Assembly: GCA_009914575.1 (NCBI GenBank)
Contig: WNEB01000025.1
Coordinates: forward strand, 1 to 12,675
Length of the DNA: 12,675 nt
Direction: 5' to 3'
DNA from: Burkholderia gladioli
Lineage (GTDB): Bacteria > Pseudomonadota > Gammaproteobacteria > Burkholderiales > Burkholderiaceae
In this document: positions 1 to 7,090 of the stretch, piece after piece
How the letters are laid out: every line of letters starts with the position of its first letter
Position numbering within the stretch: the stretch's first letter is position 1
The notes under the pieces: generated by a model
The model's input: only the letters and a program-made list of their open reading frames with translations
What the model was told of the DNA's origin: nothing
The model's database searches: none
Position numbers and translations under genes: made by a program

Positions 1-131
1 GGCCCCCGAGCCCGTCCGGCGGCGAGGACTTCCCCGCCTTGGGCGGGGCTAGGGGTGGGAAGATACCGTTTTGCGACGTAGGTTTTCGTACCCCGGCGGC
101 CCTTTTCACCCACTCAAATTTCAAGAGAGCC
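1..131 (+). mobile_element. Right half of MITE-like element, copy 1 (left part outside window)
   Basis: This stretch is almost identical to 6916-7047, the right part of the complete copy. The visible differences are one substitution near position 27 and one G missing in the GC-rich hairpin near position 43. The right terminus reads CAAATTTCAAGAGAGCC and ends at 131. In the complete copy the same terminus is followed by an 8-bp target duplication, so bases 132-139 (ATGAACGA) should be the duplicated target here; the left partner lies outside the window. No transposase is encoded. The first bases are the right arm of the element's second hairpin, so the window edge cuts the element inside that hairpin. 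Confidence 0.8.
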
Positions 132-449
132 ATGAACGAATCGGGCGTGCACGGCGAATACCGCTATGTCGATACGGGCCAGGTGATCCTGCTCGCGGGC
201 GACCGCGACGGCGACACGCTCGAGATCGAGGAATCGAACGACGGCACCAACATCACCGGCGTCTGGATGGGGCACTTCGATGCGTCGGGCGCGCTGTCGA
301 CCGATCGCATGAACGCCGACGAATCGGATCCGCAACCGGTCGTGCTGCATCCGTCGGCGCCGGCCAAGGCAAACCGCGGCGCGGCCGCGCCGGCGCGCTC
401 GTCGGGACATCCGGTCGAGGGTGTCGGCAATCTCTCGACCGGCGGCTGA
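132..449 (+). CDS. Small hypothetical protein, possibly 5'-truncated by the repeat element
   Basis: The reading frame encodes 105 residues from the ATG at 132 (MNESGVHGEYRYVDTG...). The N-terminal half is acidic and looks like a compact beta-rich fold (VILLAGDRDGDTLEIEE, ITGVWMGHF). The C-terminal third is a Pro/Ala/Ser/Gly-rich tail that is probably disordered. No signal peptide or membrane segment is visible and I do not recognise a family. The ATG coincides with the right end of the repeat element, so the true gene may have begun further upstream and lost its 5' end. The frame is also open through the element back to an ATG at 39, which would add 31 repeat-encoded residues. A GAGAG run lies two bases before the ATG, too close for a normal ribosome binding site. 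GC-biased codon use supports real coding. Confidence 0.5.
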   Translation: MNESGVHGEYRYVDTGQVILLAGDRDGDTLEIEESNDGTNITGVWMGHFDASGALSTDRMNADESDPQPVVLHPSAPAKANRGAAAPARSSGHPVEGVGNLSTGG

Positions 450-480
450 TTCAAGGCCGCCTCGCCATATCGTGCATCGG

Positions 481-526
481 GCATCGGGCCTCGCCGCGCA
501 ACGTACCGCGCCGCGAGGCCCGATGC
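481..526. terminator. Perfect 14-bp stem after the first gene, without a T tract
   Basis: GCATCGGGCCTCGC at 481-494 pairs perfectly with GCGAGGCCCGATGC at 513-526. Short CGCG arms within the loop can extend the stem past a 2-nt bulge. It lies 31 bases downstream of the first gene's stop codon and about 150 bases before metC, where a terminator would be expected. The downstream bases are GTTTGG, not a U-rich run, so intrinsic termination is uncertain. It may act as a 3'-end stabilising hairpin. Confidence 0.35.
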
Positions 527-673
527 GTTTGGCGGCCGATGGCGCGCCAGCCGACCGTCCGCGCACCGGCACGGCACACCCGCCGCCGACTGTACCGGGC
601 CAAGCGGCGCGAATCGGGCTACCCTGTGCGCACCGTTTTCACCACGCGGCCCATGCGGCCCATCGATCCCGAC

Positions 674-1852
674 ATGTCCGATACCCCTCAGCAACGCGCG
701 CTCCAGACCCGCATCGTCCAGCCCGAAGGCGAACTGCCGCCCGGCTGGGCGTCGTTCGTCACGCCGGTGGCGCGCGCCTCGACCGTCGTGTTCCCCGATC
801 TCGCCACGATCCGCGCGCTCGACTGGCGCAACGACGACGCATGGCGCTACGGCCTGCACGCCACGCCCACCTCGCTCGAACTGGCGCGCCAGCTCGCGGT
901 GATCGAAGGCGGCGCGCATGCGCTGTTGCAGCCGTCGGGGCTCGCGGCGATCACCAACGTCTACTTCGGCCTCGTGAAGGCCGGCGACGACGTGCTGATC
1001 CCGCACAACATCTACAACCCGAACGCCGATCTTGGCAAATGGCTGGCGCGCGATTTCGGCATCAGCGTGCGCTTCTACGATCCGCTGATCGGCGCCGGCA
1101 TCGCCGCGCTGATCCGCCCCGAAACGAAGCTGCTCTGGCTCGAGGCGCCGGGCTCGGTGACGATGGAAGTGCCCGACGTCCGCGCGATCACGGCGGTCGC
1201 GCGCGATCGCGGCGTGATCACCGCGATCGACAACACCTATTCGGCGGGCCTCGCGTTCAAGCCGTTCGAGCACGGCGTCGACATTTCCGTGCAGGCGCTC
1301 ACGAAATATCAGTCGGGCGGCAGCGACGTGCTGATGGGCGCGACCATCACGACCGACCGCGCGCTGCACGAGCGGCTCAAGCTCGCGCGCATGCATCTCG
1401 GCATCGGCGTGTCGGTCGACGACTGCTCGCTCGTGCTGCGCAACCTGCCGAACATGAAGGTGCGTTTCGAGGCGCACAGCCGCACCGCGCTGTCGCTGGC
1501 GAAGTGGCTCGCGACGCGCCCCGAAATCGCCGCGGTGCTGCATCCGCAACTGCCCGATTGCCCGGGCCACGCAGCGTTCGTGCGCGATTTCACGGGCGCG
1601 GGAGGCCTGTTCTCGGTGGTGTTCGACACGCGCTACAGCGCGGCGCAGATCGATCGTTTCGTCGAGGCGCTGGAACTGTACGCGATCGGCTGGAGCTGGG
1701 GCGGCGCGCACAGCCTGGCGATGCCGTACGACGTCGCCGCGATGCGCCCGAGCTGGACGCAGGGCACGCTGGCGCGTTTCTATGTCGGCCTGGAAGACGA
1801 AGCCGATCTGCGCGCCGACATCGAGCGCGCGCTCGCGGCGACGCTCGGCTGA
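674..1852 (+). CDS. metC: Cystathionine beta-lyase (PLP-dependent)
   Basis: The 392-residue cytosolic enzyme belongs to the Cys/Met metabolism PLP family. It cleaves cystathionine to homocysteine, pyruvate and ammonia, the penultimate step of methionine synthesis. The PLP-binding lysine is K211 in ALTKYQSGGSD, close to K210 of E. coli MetC. D186 in TAIDNTYSAG is the expected partner of the pyridine nitrogen. Y59 in YGLHATPTS and the WSWGG motif (340-344) fit cystathionine beta-lyases rather than gamma-synthases. The length matches the family. I chose the ATG at 674 (MSDTPQQ) because family similarity appears to begin soon after it. An in-frame ATG at 653 is an alternative, and no strong ribosome binding site separates them. 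It converges on serB across a shared terminator. Confidence 0.92.
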   Translation: MSDTPQQRALQTRIVQPEGELPPGWASFVTPVARASTVVFPDLATIRALDWRNDDAWRYGLHATPTSLELARQLAVIEGGAHALLQPSGLAAITNVYFGLVKAGDDVLIPHNIYNPNADLGKWLARDFGISVRFYDPLIGAGIAALIRPETKLLWLEAPGSVTMEVPDVRAITAVARDRGVITAIDNTYSAGLAFKPFEHGVDISVQALTKYQSGGSDVLMGATITTDRALHERLKLARMHLGIGVSVDDCSLVLRNLPNMKVRFEAHSRTALSLAKWLATRPEIAAVLHPQLPDCPGHAAFVRDFTGAGGLFSVVFDTRYSAAQIDRFVEALELYAIGWSWGGAHSLAMPYDVAAMRPSWTQGTLARFYVGLEDEADLRADIERALAATLG

Positions 1853-1900
1853 GCGGCTGCGCCGCCGCCCGGTCGTGAGGCCCGCGGCGGCCCGGCAATG

Positions 1901-1941
1901 AAAACGGCGCATCGGCCCGCGAAGGCCGATGCGCCGTTTTT
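1901..1941. terminator. Bidirectional intrinsic terminator between metC and serB
   Basis: A perfect 17-bp inverted repeat (1901-1917 and 1924-1940) with a CGCGAA loop carries AAAA on its left flank and TTTTT on its right. It therefore reads as a rho-independent terminator on both strands. It sits 48 bases after the metC stop and 19 bases after the end of serB, which is transcribed from the opposite side. Confidence 0.93.
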
Positions 1942-1959
1942 ACGTGTCGAGCGCCGCGC

Positions 1960-2805
1960 TCAGAACAGGCGCAACAAGCCGTCCAGTCCGACGTGATCGA
2001 ACGCGACGCTGGCCGCGGCGCGCACCACCGGCTTGGCGCGGAACGCCACCGACAGGCCGGCCGTGGCCATCATCTTCAGGTCGTTGGAGCCGTCGCCCAT
2101 CGCGATCGCGCGCGACGGCTCGATGCCGAGCGCGGTGCAGGTTTCGCGCACCGTGCGCGCCTTGACCTCGGCATCGACGATCTCGCCGACCACCTTGCCG
2201 GTCAGCTTGCCGTCGACGATCTCGAGCGTGTTCGCGTAGGTGAAATCGAGGCCGAGGCGCGCCTTGAGCCGCTCGGTGAAGAACGTGAAGCCGCCCGACA
2301 CCAGCAGCGTCTTCAGGCCCGCGGCCTTCGCGCCGGCGAGCATCGTCTCGGCGCCCGGCGACAGTTGCAGGCGCTCCTCGTACACGCGCTCCAGCGCGCT
2401 CGCGTCCAGGCCGGCCAGCAGCGCGACGCGGCGCGTCAGGCTCTCGTTGAAATCCTTGATCTCGCCGCGCATCGATGCTTCGGTGATCGCCGCGACCTGT
2501 TCCTTGAGGCCGCAGAACGCGGCGATTTCGTCGATGCACTCGATCGTGATCAGCGTCGCATCCATGTCCATCGCCAGCAGGCCGAAATCGGCGAGCCGGC
2601 GACCGGCGTCGACGAATGCGTAATCGAGGCCGTGCGTGCCGCAGTACACCGAAATATCGGGCTGCTGGGCCGGCGCGGCGTCGTCGAAACGGATCGCGAG
2701 ATTATCGATCGTCACGAGGCGGCTGCCGCGCGACAGCGCGAACAGCGGTTTGTGGTGGGCGGGGGACAGCGGCGCGGGGCTTTGAATGACGAGATTCGTG
2801 GTCAT
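1960..2805 (-). CDS. serB: Phosphoserine phosphatase
   Basis: The 281-residue HAD-superfamily enzyme hydrolyses O-phosphoserine to serine, the last step of serine biosynthesis. The N-terminal ~75 residues form the short ACT-like domain of proteobacterial SerB. Motif I is D80-M-D82-A-T-L-I, with D80 the phosphorylated nucleophile and D82 the general acid/base. Motif II is S170-G-G-F. A motif III lysine is likely at K215. Motif IV is G237-D-G-S-N-D242. Two usually conserved small residues differ: Ser after the second Asp of motif I is Ala83, and the Ala of GDGAND is Ser240. The catalytic residues themselves are present. The ATG at 2805 gives the expected N-terminus; no clear Shine-Dalgarno precedes it. 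The gene looks intact and ends at the shared terminator. Confidence 0.93.
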   Translation of the reverse strand: MTTNLVIQSPAPLSPAHHKPLFALSRGSRLVTIDNLAIRFDDAAPAQQPDISVYCGTHGLDYAFVDAGRRLADFGLLAMDMDATLITIECIDEIAAFCGLKEQVAAITEASMRGEIKDFNESLTRRVALLAGLDASALERVYEERLQLSPGAETMLAGAKAAGLKTLLVSGGFTFFTERLKARLGLDFTYANTLEIVDGKLTGKVVGEIVDAEVKARTVRETCTALGIEPSRAIAMGDGSNDLKMMATAGLSVAFRAKPVVRAAASVAFDHVGLDGLLRLF

Positions 2806-2858
2806 GACGTGTCGCGTGAGACGAAAGCGGCGCGGCCAGGCGCGCCGGAAGAGACCGT

Positions 2859-2864
2859 ATTGTA
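2859..2864 (-). promoter_or_regulatory. Candidate -10 element for serB
   Basis: On the minus strand this reads TACAAT, five of six matches to the sigma-70 -10 consensus, 54 bases upstream of the serB start in a short intergenic region. I see no convincing -35 hexamer at 16-18 bases, so it is a candidate only. Confidence 0.35.
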
Positions 2865-2913
2865 GCCGGTCGGCGCGGTCGCACGGCCGGTTTCGGGGCC
2901 GTGGCGGCGCGCG

Positions 2914-3870
2914 TCAGCCGCGCGCGCGGGGCGGCTCGCGATCCCAGTACGGCGGATCGCCGAAGTGCGCGGCGATGAACTCGATGAACGCGTGCAGCTT
3001 GAGCGGCACGAACGCGCGGCTCGGATAGACGGCCCAGATCGCCGACGGCTCGGCCAGCGGTTAATCGGCGAGCACCGGCACGAGCGAGCCGTCGCGCAGG
3101 TTCGGGCCGACGTCCCAGGTCGATTTGATGGCGATGCCGAAGCCGTCCACCAGCGCCTCGCGAATCGCCTCGCCGTTGCTGGCCACGAGCCGGCCCGCTC
3201 ACGCGTACCGTCAGCGGCCCGGCGGGCGTCTCGAAGGCCCAGTCGCGCTGATCGCCGAGCACCACGCATTCTTGGCGCGCCAGCTCGGCCGGGTGGCGCG
3301 GCGTGCCGTGCGCGGCCAGATAGGCCGGCGAGGCGCACACCACGCGCCGGTTGACGGCCAGCCGCCGCGCCGCCAGCGTCGAATCGCGCAGCGCGCCGAC
3401 CCGGATCGCGACGTCGATGCCTTCGTCGACCAGATCGATCACCTCGTCGGACAGCCGCAGATCGAGCGACACCTGCGGGTAGCGGCGCAGGAACGCGGGG
3501 ATCACGGGCGCGACGTGCTGCCGGCCGAACGACGACGACATCGACACGCGAGCCGCCCGTGCGGCTCGGTGCGGGCGGCGTCGGCGGCCTCGAGAAGCGC
3601 CTGGGTGCGCGCGAGGAACAGTTCGCCGTCCTGGGTCGGCGTGACGCGGCGCGTCGTGCGGTGCAGCAGCCGCGCGCCGAGCTGGCGTTCGAGCTGGGCG
3701 AGCCGGGCGAGCCGGGCGCTGGCGACCGTCGCCGATACGCCGAACTCGCGGCCCGCCGCCGACACGTTGGCCAGCAGCGCCGCCCGCACGAACAACGCCA
3801 CGTCGAGCAGGTCGAGCGGCTTGTCGGGAGGCGCGGCGACAGCCGGGGCGGGGCGCGGTGCGTCGCTCAT
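2914..3870 (-). pseudogene. LysR-type transcriptional regulator, multiply disrupted
   Basis: The original product was a LysR-family regulator of about 318 residues, starting at the ATG at 3870 (MSDAPRPAP) and ending at the TGA at 2914-2916. The helix-turn-helix (LLANVSAAGREFGVSATVAS, then QLERQLGARLLHRTTRRV) is readable. The substrate-binding domain continues in the next frame (SMSSSFGRQHVAPVIPAF) and finishes in the first frame (FGIAIKSTWDVGPNLRDGS; WDREPPRARG at the end). The lesions are a one-base deletion near 3547-3553, a one-base insertion in the CCC near 3194-3196 that restores the frame, and a TAA at 3061-3063 in place of a sense codon before PLAEPSAIWAVYPSRAF. A 9-bp tandem duplication at 3696-3713 also adds three residues next to the recognition helix. 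It diverges from the alcohol dehydrogenase gene, the usual arrangement for a regulator and its target. It should be non-functional unless the indels are sequencing errors. Confidence 0.85.
3696..3713. repeat. 9-bp tandem duplication inside the LysR helix-turn-helix region
   Basis: GGGCGAGCC occurs twice in tandem (3696-3704, 3705-3713). On the coding strand it repeats Arg-Leu-Ala. Removing one unit restores the standard LysR spacing of 11 residues between the Ser of the turn and the conserved Leu-Glu that follows the recognition helix. Confidence 0.75.
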
Positions 3871-3875
3871 TATCA

Positions 3876-3916
3876 GGAAAATCCAAAAAATGTTTCCGGC
3901 ATTATGTCGATTTTCC
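3876..3916. promoter_or_regulatory. Inverted-repeat operator candidate in the lysR/adh divergent region
   Basis: GGAAAATC (3876-3883) is mirrored by GATTTTCC (3909-3916), about three helical turns centre to centre. GGAAA also pairs with a nearer TTTCC at 3893-3897. The stretch is notably AT-rich against its surroundings and lies between the divergent lysR and dehydrogenase starts, where LysR regulators bind. I could not assign clear -35/-10 hexamers. Confidence 0.45.
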
Positions 3917-3986
3917 GTTGGGTCGGGGCGCGTACGATGGCGCCATCGATGCACGACGCTGCATCCGGCCCAACCCGGAGAACCGC

Positions 3987-4853
3987 ATGAAAGCCATTGG
4001 CCTGACCCGTTACCTGCCGATCGACGATCCCCAGTCGCTCGTCGACGTCGAACTGCCCAAGCCCGAAGCCACCGGTCGCGACCTGCTCGTCAAGGTCGAG
4101 GCGATTTCGGTGAACCCGGTCGACACCAAGGTGCGCGCGCCGAAGGACAAGGTCGAGGCCGCGCCGCGCGTGCTCGGCTGGGATGCGGCCGGCACGGTGG
4201 CCGCCGTCGGCCCGGATGTCACGCTGTTTCGCGTCGGCGACCCGGTGTACTACGCCGGCAGCATCACGCGCCCCGGCGCGAACAGCGAATTCCACCTGGT
4301 CGACGAGCGGATCGCCGCGCTGAAGCCCGCCACGCTCGATTTCGCCGAAGCCGCGGCGCTGCCGCTGACGGCGATCACGGCGTGGGAAGCGCTGTTCGAC
4401 CGGCTCAAGGTGTCGCCGCAGGGCCGCGATGCCGGCAAATCGGTGCTGGTGATCGGCGGCGCGGGCGGCGTTGGCTCGATCGGCATCCAGCTCGCCAAGC
4501 AACTGGCGCAGTTGACGGTGATCGCCACCGCGTCGCGCCCGGAATCGGCGCAGTGGGTGCGCGAGCTGGGCGCGGACCACGTGGTGGACCACTTCGGCGA
4601 CCTGCCGGCGCAACTGCGCGCAGCCGGTTTCGAGTCGGTCGATTACGTGCTGATCTTCAACGACACGGACCGCCATTTCCCCGCTGCCGCCCAGATCGTC
4701 AAGCCGCAGGGCGCGATCTGCACGATCGTCGAGAACGCGCAGCCGCTGCAGGTCGATCTGCTGAAGGCCAAGAGCGGCGCGTTCCACTGGGAGTTCATGT
4801 TCACGCGGGCGATGTTCGGCACGCCGGACATGATCGAGCAGCACAAGCTGCTG
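3987..4853 (+). pseudogene. Zinc-type alcohol dehydrogenase / NADPH:quinone reductase-like, 3'-truncated
   Basis: The medium-chain dehydrogenase/reductase (COG0604-like) starts at the ATG at 3987, with GGAG seven to ten bases upstream. The N-terminal GroES-like domain is clear (LLVKVEAISVNPVDTKVR, VLGWDAAGTVAAVG). The Rossmann NADPH-binding glycines G157-G-A-G-G-V-G-S164 follow. No structural zinc cysteines are visible, typical of the quinone-reductase-like branch. Family similarity runs to about residue 289 (MIEQHKLL) and stops at an IS-end-like scar; roughly 50 C-terminal residues of the substrate domain are missing. The frame continues through the scar into unrelated DNA to a stop at 5039, giving a 350-residue chimera of doubtful stability. 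It is divergent from the broken lysR gene, so both partners of the probable regulator-target pair are damaged. Confidence 0.85.
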
Positions 4854-4877
4854 AGGCGTTGTTGCATAAATCGAGCG
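4854..4877. mobile_element. Insertion-sequence end remnant (IS5-family-like) at a deletion junction
   Basis: The stretch contains GGCGTTGTTGCATAAATC, close to the terminal inverted repeat of IS5-family elements (IS903 ends in GGCTTTGTTGAATAAATC). It lies exactly where the upstream dehydrogenase stops matching its family and a different coding sequence begins. Only one end is present, with no transposase, so this is a scar left by a deletion rather than an intact insertion. The family assignment comes from memory of the end sequence. Confidence 0.6.
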
Positions 4878-5140
4878 ACGCCAACGGCGCGATGGTGCGG
4901 CAAACCCAGGTGCGGCTCGCGCCCTCGGTCGATGCGAAGGGCATGGCGACCGTGCAGATCAGCTTCCAGGCCAGCGCGCCCGACGGCAGCGCGAGCGTCG
5001 CGGCCGGCGGCAAGACGCTGCGGTGCCCGAAGGCGGTGACCGTCAGCGAGGTCCGGCGCGTGACGCTGTCGACCAGGGGCGGCGCGAAGACCGTCGCGAT
5101 GCGCGACGGCACGCACGTGACGGTATCGATCCAGCAGTGA
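4878..5140 (+). pseudogene. 3' fragment of an unidentified gene
   Basis: About 87 codons are open to a TGA at 5138-5140, in a different frame from the dehydrogenase. The product (KGMATVQISFQASAPDGSAS, then VTVSEVRRVTLSTRGGAKTV, ending VTVSIQQ) alternates polar and hydrophobic residues like a beta-sandwich domain and has the codon bias of a real gene. The 5' part is missing beyond the IS scar. An internal ATG at 4892 could give an 83-residue product but has no obvious ribosome binding site. I do not recognise the family. Because fetB converges from the other side, this gene's 3' end is probably native here, and the missing DNA lay between it and the dehydrogenase. Confidence 0.6.
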
Positions 5141-5150
5141 GGCCGGCGCT

Positions 5151-5169
5151 GGCGCGCGCACCGCGCGCC
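5151..5169. terminator. GC-only hairpin between convergent genes
   Basis: GGCGCGCG (5151-5158) pairs with CGCGCGCC (5162-5169) around a CAC loop, in the 37-base gap between the gene-fragment stop and the fetB stop. No T tract follows on either strand, so termination is uncertain. Confidence 0.3.
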
Positions 5170-5177
5170 GTCGAGTG

Positions 5178-5992
5178 CTAACGCGCGCGCTTGCGCGGCT
5201 TGCGCTCGACGAGCCGGTGCGCGAGAAAGTGGTGATCGGCCGAGAACAGCCGCCGATAGGTCATCAGCACCGCGCCGACGGTGCCGAGCGCCGACGCCGC
5301 CGCGATCAGGAACATGATCACGATCTGATAGCGCACCGCCTGCAACGGCGGCTGGCCGGTCAGCACCTGGCCCGTCATCATGCCGGGCAGGCTGACGAGG
5401 CCGACCACGGCCATCTGGTTCAGCGTCGGCATCATGCCGGCGCGCACCGCCTGGCGGGCCGCTTCCTGCGCGGCTTCCCAGCGCGTCGCACCGAGCGCGA
5501 GCGCGGTTTCGATGCGATCGCGGCGCACGGTCAGCTCGCCCGTCATGCGCTCGACGCCGAGCCCCACGCCGGTCAGCGCGTTGCCGAGCATCATGCCGAG
5601 GATCGGAATCGCGTATTGCGGCTCGTACCACGGATGGATGCGGATCACCACGAACAGCCCGATGGCGCCCACCGCCCAGGTGCCGGCCCAGATCGACACG
5701 ATGCTGTCGATGCGCTGGCCCGCGTAGGTGCGCTCGCCGCGCCCCGCGCCCGCGAAGCCGGCCACCTGCGTCATCAGCATCATCAGCGGCAGCACCACGT
5801 ACCAGCGCGGATTGCCGAACACCCAGCCCAGCACGTAGCCGATCGCGAGCAACTGCACGACGGTGCGCACGACCGCCAGCGCGAGCTGACGCCCGAGGCC
5901 GAGCGACAGCGCGAACGACAACGCGCCGTTGATCGCCACCAGCGCGGCGGCGATCGCCACGTCGCCGAGGCTCAGGTCCTGCAGCACCGGGC

Positions 5993-5996
<4 letters not shown>
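5178..5996 (-). CDS. fetB: ABC transporter permease, FetB/YbbM family (iron export type)
   Basis: The 272-residue inner-membrane protein (UPF0014) is the membrane partner of FetA. In E. coli the pair exports iron and raises resistance to oxidative stress. Hydrophobic segments are visible at about residues 13-34, 38-58, 65-83, 98-118, 127-147, 190-210 and 224-245. The cytoplasmic loop ETALALGATRWEAAQEAA (163-180) resembles the coupling helix that contacts the ATPase. The tail RKPRKRAR is strongly basic and should face the cytoplasm. Its ATG at 5996 overlaps the fetA stop by four bases (ATGA), so the two are translationally coupled. It appears intact and is slightly longer than the roughly 260-residue E. 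coli protein. Confidence 0.88.
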
Positions 5997-6676
<680 letters not shown>

Positions 6677-6775
6677 AGATGCAAGAAATGGTAAATGGGG
6701 CTGGGGTGCCCGTGCGCGGTGCCATAATACCCAAACCTGCGCTTGAGTCGTCCCGCCAAGGCTGTGCGGTCGACG

Positions 6776-6783
6776 ATTTATCT
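6776..6783. repeat. Left target-site duplication of the complete MITE
   Basis: ATTTATCT is directly repeated at 7048-7055, immediately outside the two element ends. A perfect 8-bp duplication shows that the 264-bp unit inserted by transposition. Confidence 0.88.
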
Positions 6784-6808
6784 GCCTCTCTTGAATTTCG
6801 AGTGGGTG

Positions 6809-6868
6809 GATTTTCCGGGTCAAGGGCGGGCGAAGCCCGGCGCAGCGAACCCTTGATGCGGAGAAATC
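6809..6868. other. MITE hairpin 1
   Basis: The arm at 6809-6826 (GATTTTCCGGGTCAAGGG) pairs with 6850-6868, whose matching blocks are CCCTTGA, CGG and AAATC. Small internal mismatches separate the paired blocks and a 23-base GC-rich apex is left unpaired. Confidence 0.65.
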
Positions 6869-6883
6869 TACGAGCACGCTTGA

Positions 6884-6928
6884 GGGCTCGGGCCAGGCAA
6901 AGCCTTGCGCCGCCTGGCCCCCGAGCCC
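6884..6928. other. MITE hairpin 2
   Basis: GGGCTCGGGCCAGGC (6884-6898) pairs with 6912-6928, which is its exact complement apart from two extra C residues forming a bulge. It is the strongest stem in the element. The right arm is also visible at positions 1-13 in the cut copy. Confidence 0.7.
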
Positions 6929-6946
6929 GTCCGGCGGCGATGACTT

Positions 6947-6964
6947 CCCCGCCTTGGGGCGGGG
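6947..6964. other. MITE hairpin 3
   Basis: CCCCGCC pairs with GGCGGGG around TTGG. The other copy (near 33-49) keeps the same stem with a three-base TTG loop, so the stem is conserved while the loop varies. Confidence 0.65.
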
Positions 6965-7047
6965 CTAGGGGTGGGAAGATACCGTTTTGCGACGTAGGTT
7001 TTCGTACCCCGGCGGCCCTTTTCACCCACTCAAATTTCAAGAGAGCC

Positions 7048-7063
7048 ATTTATCTCGATAAAT
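7048..7063. promoter_or_regulatory. Perfect AT-rich palindrome at the MITE insertion site, upstream of asmA
   Basis: ATTTATC-TC-GATAAAT is a perfect palindrome. Its first eight bases are the right target duplication of the element. Rejoining the flanks without the element gives GATTTATC-TC-GATAAATC, with 8-bp arms, about 27 bases before the asmA start. It is the only strongly AT-rich stretch in this intergenic region and could be an operator for the divergent fetA/asmA genes; no binding protein can be named. Confidence 0.45.
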
Positions 7064-7090
7064 CTTCGATAAGAAAAACTGGAGCGCGGC

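Larger units (their letters stand above)
6784..7047 (+). mobile_element. Complete 264-bp MITE-like non-autonomous element, copy 2
   Basis: The element has 25-bp terminal inverted repeats, GCCTCTCTTGAA... at 6784-6808 and the complement of 7023-7047 (GGCTCTCTTGAA...), matching at 22 of 25 positions. It is flanked by an 8-bp duplication. No transposase or plausible protein is encoded. Three internal hairpins occupy 6809-6868, 6884-6928 and 6947-6964. Eight-base duplications with ends beginning GGCTCT are known for ISL3-family elements and some others such as IS1595, so one of these may supply the transposase; this is inference from the ends only. It fills most of the 414-base gap between the divergent fetA and asmA genes. 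Its right 132 bp recur at the left edge of the window in the same orientation. Confidence 0.85.

Noticed and set aside
450..673. Riboswitch or SAM-responsive leader upstream of metC
   Set aside because: I see no SAM riboswitch core motifs; the only strong structure is the 14-bp stem, better explained as belonging to the upstream gene's 3' end.
164..1912. 582-codon minus-strand open frame across metC
   Set aside because: It is a shadow frame; the plus strand carries a complete PLP enzyme with its catalytic residues.
4854..5039. The C-terminal extension of the dehydrogenase as a native domain
   Set aside because: After the IS-like scar the dehydrogenase frame becomes an Arg/Cys/Pro-rich shadow of the gene fragment encoded in the other frame.
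6677..6877. Upstream in-frame extension of FetA to an ATG at 6877
   Set aside because: The extension is translated repeat-element sequence with no family similarity. The ATG at 6676 gives the normal FetA length.
6679..7090. Open reading frames inside the MITE on either strand
   Set aside because: They cross hairpins and both ends of the element into flanking DNA and show no protein-family features.
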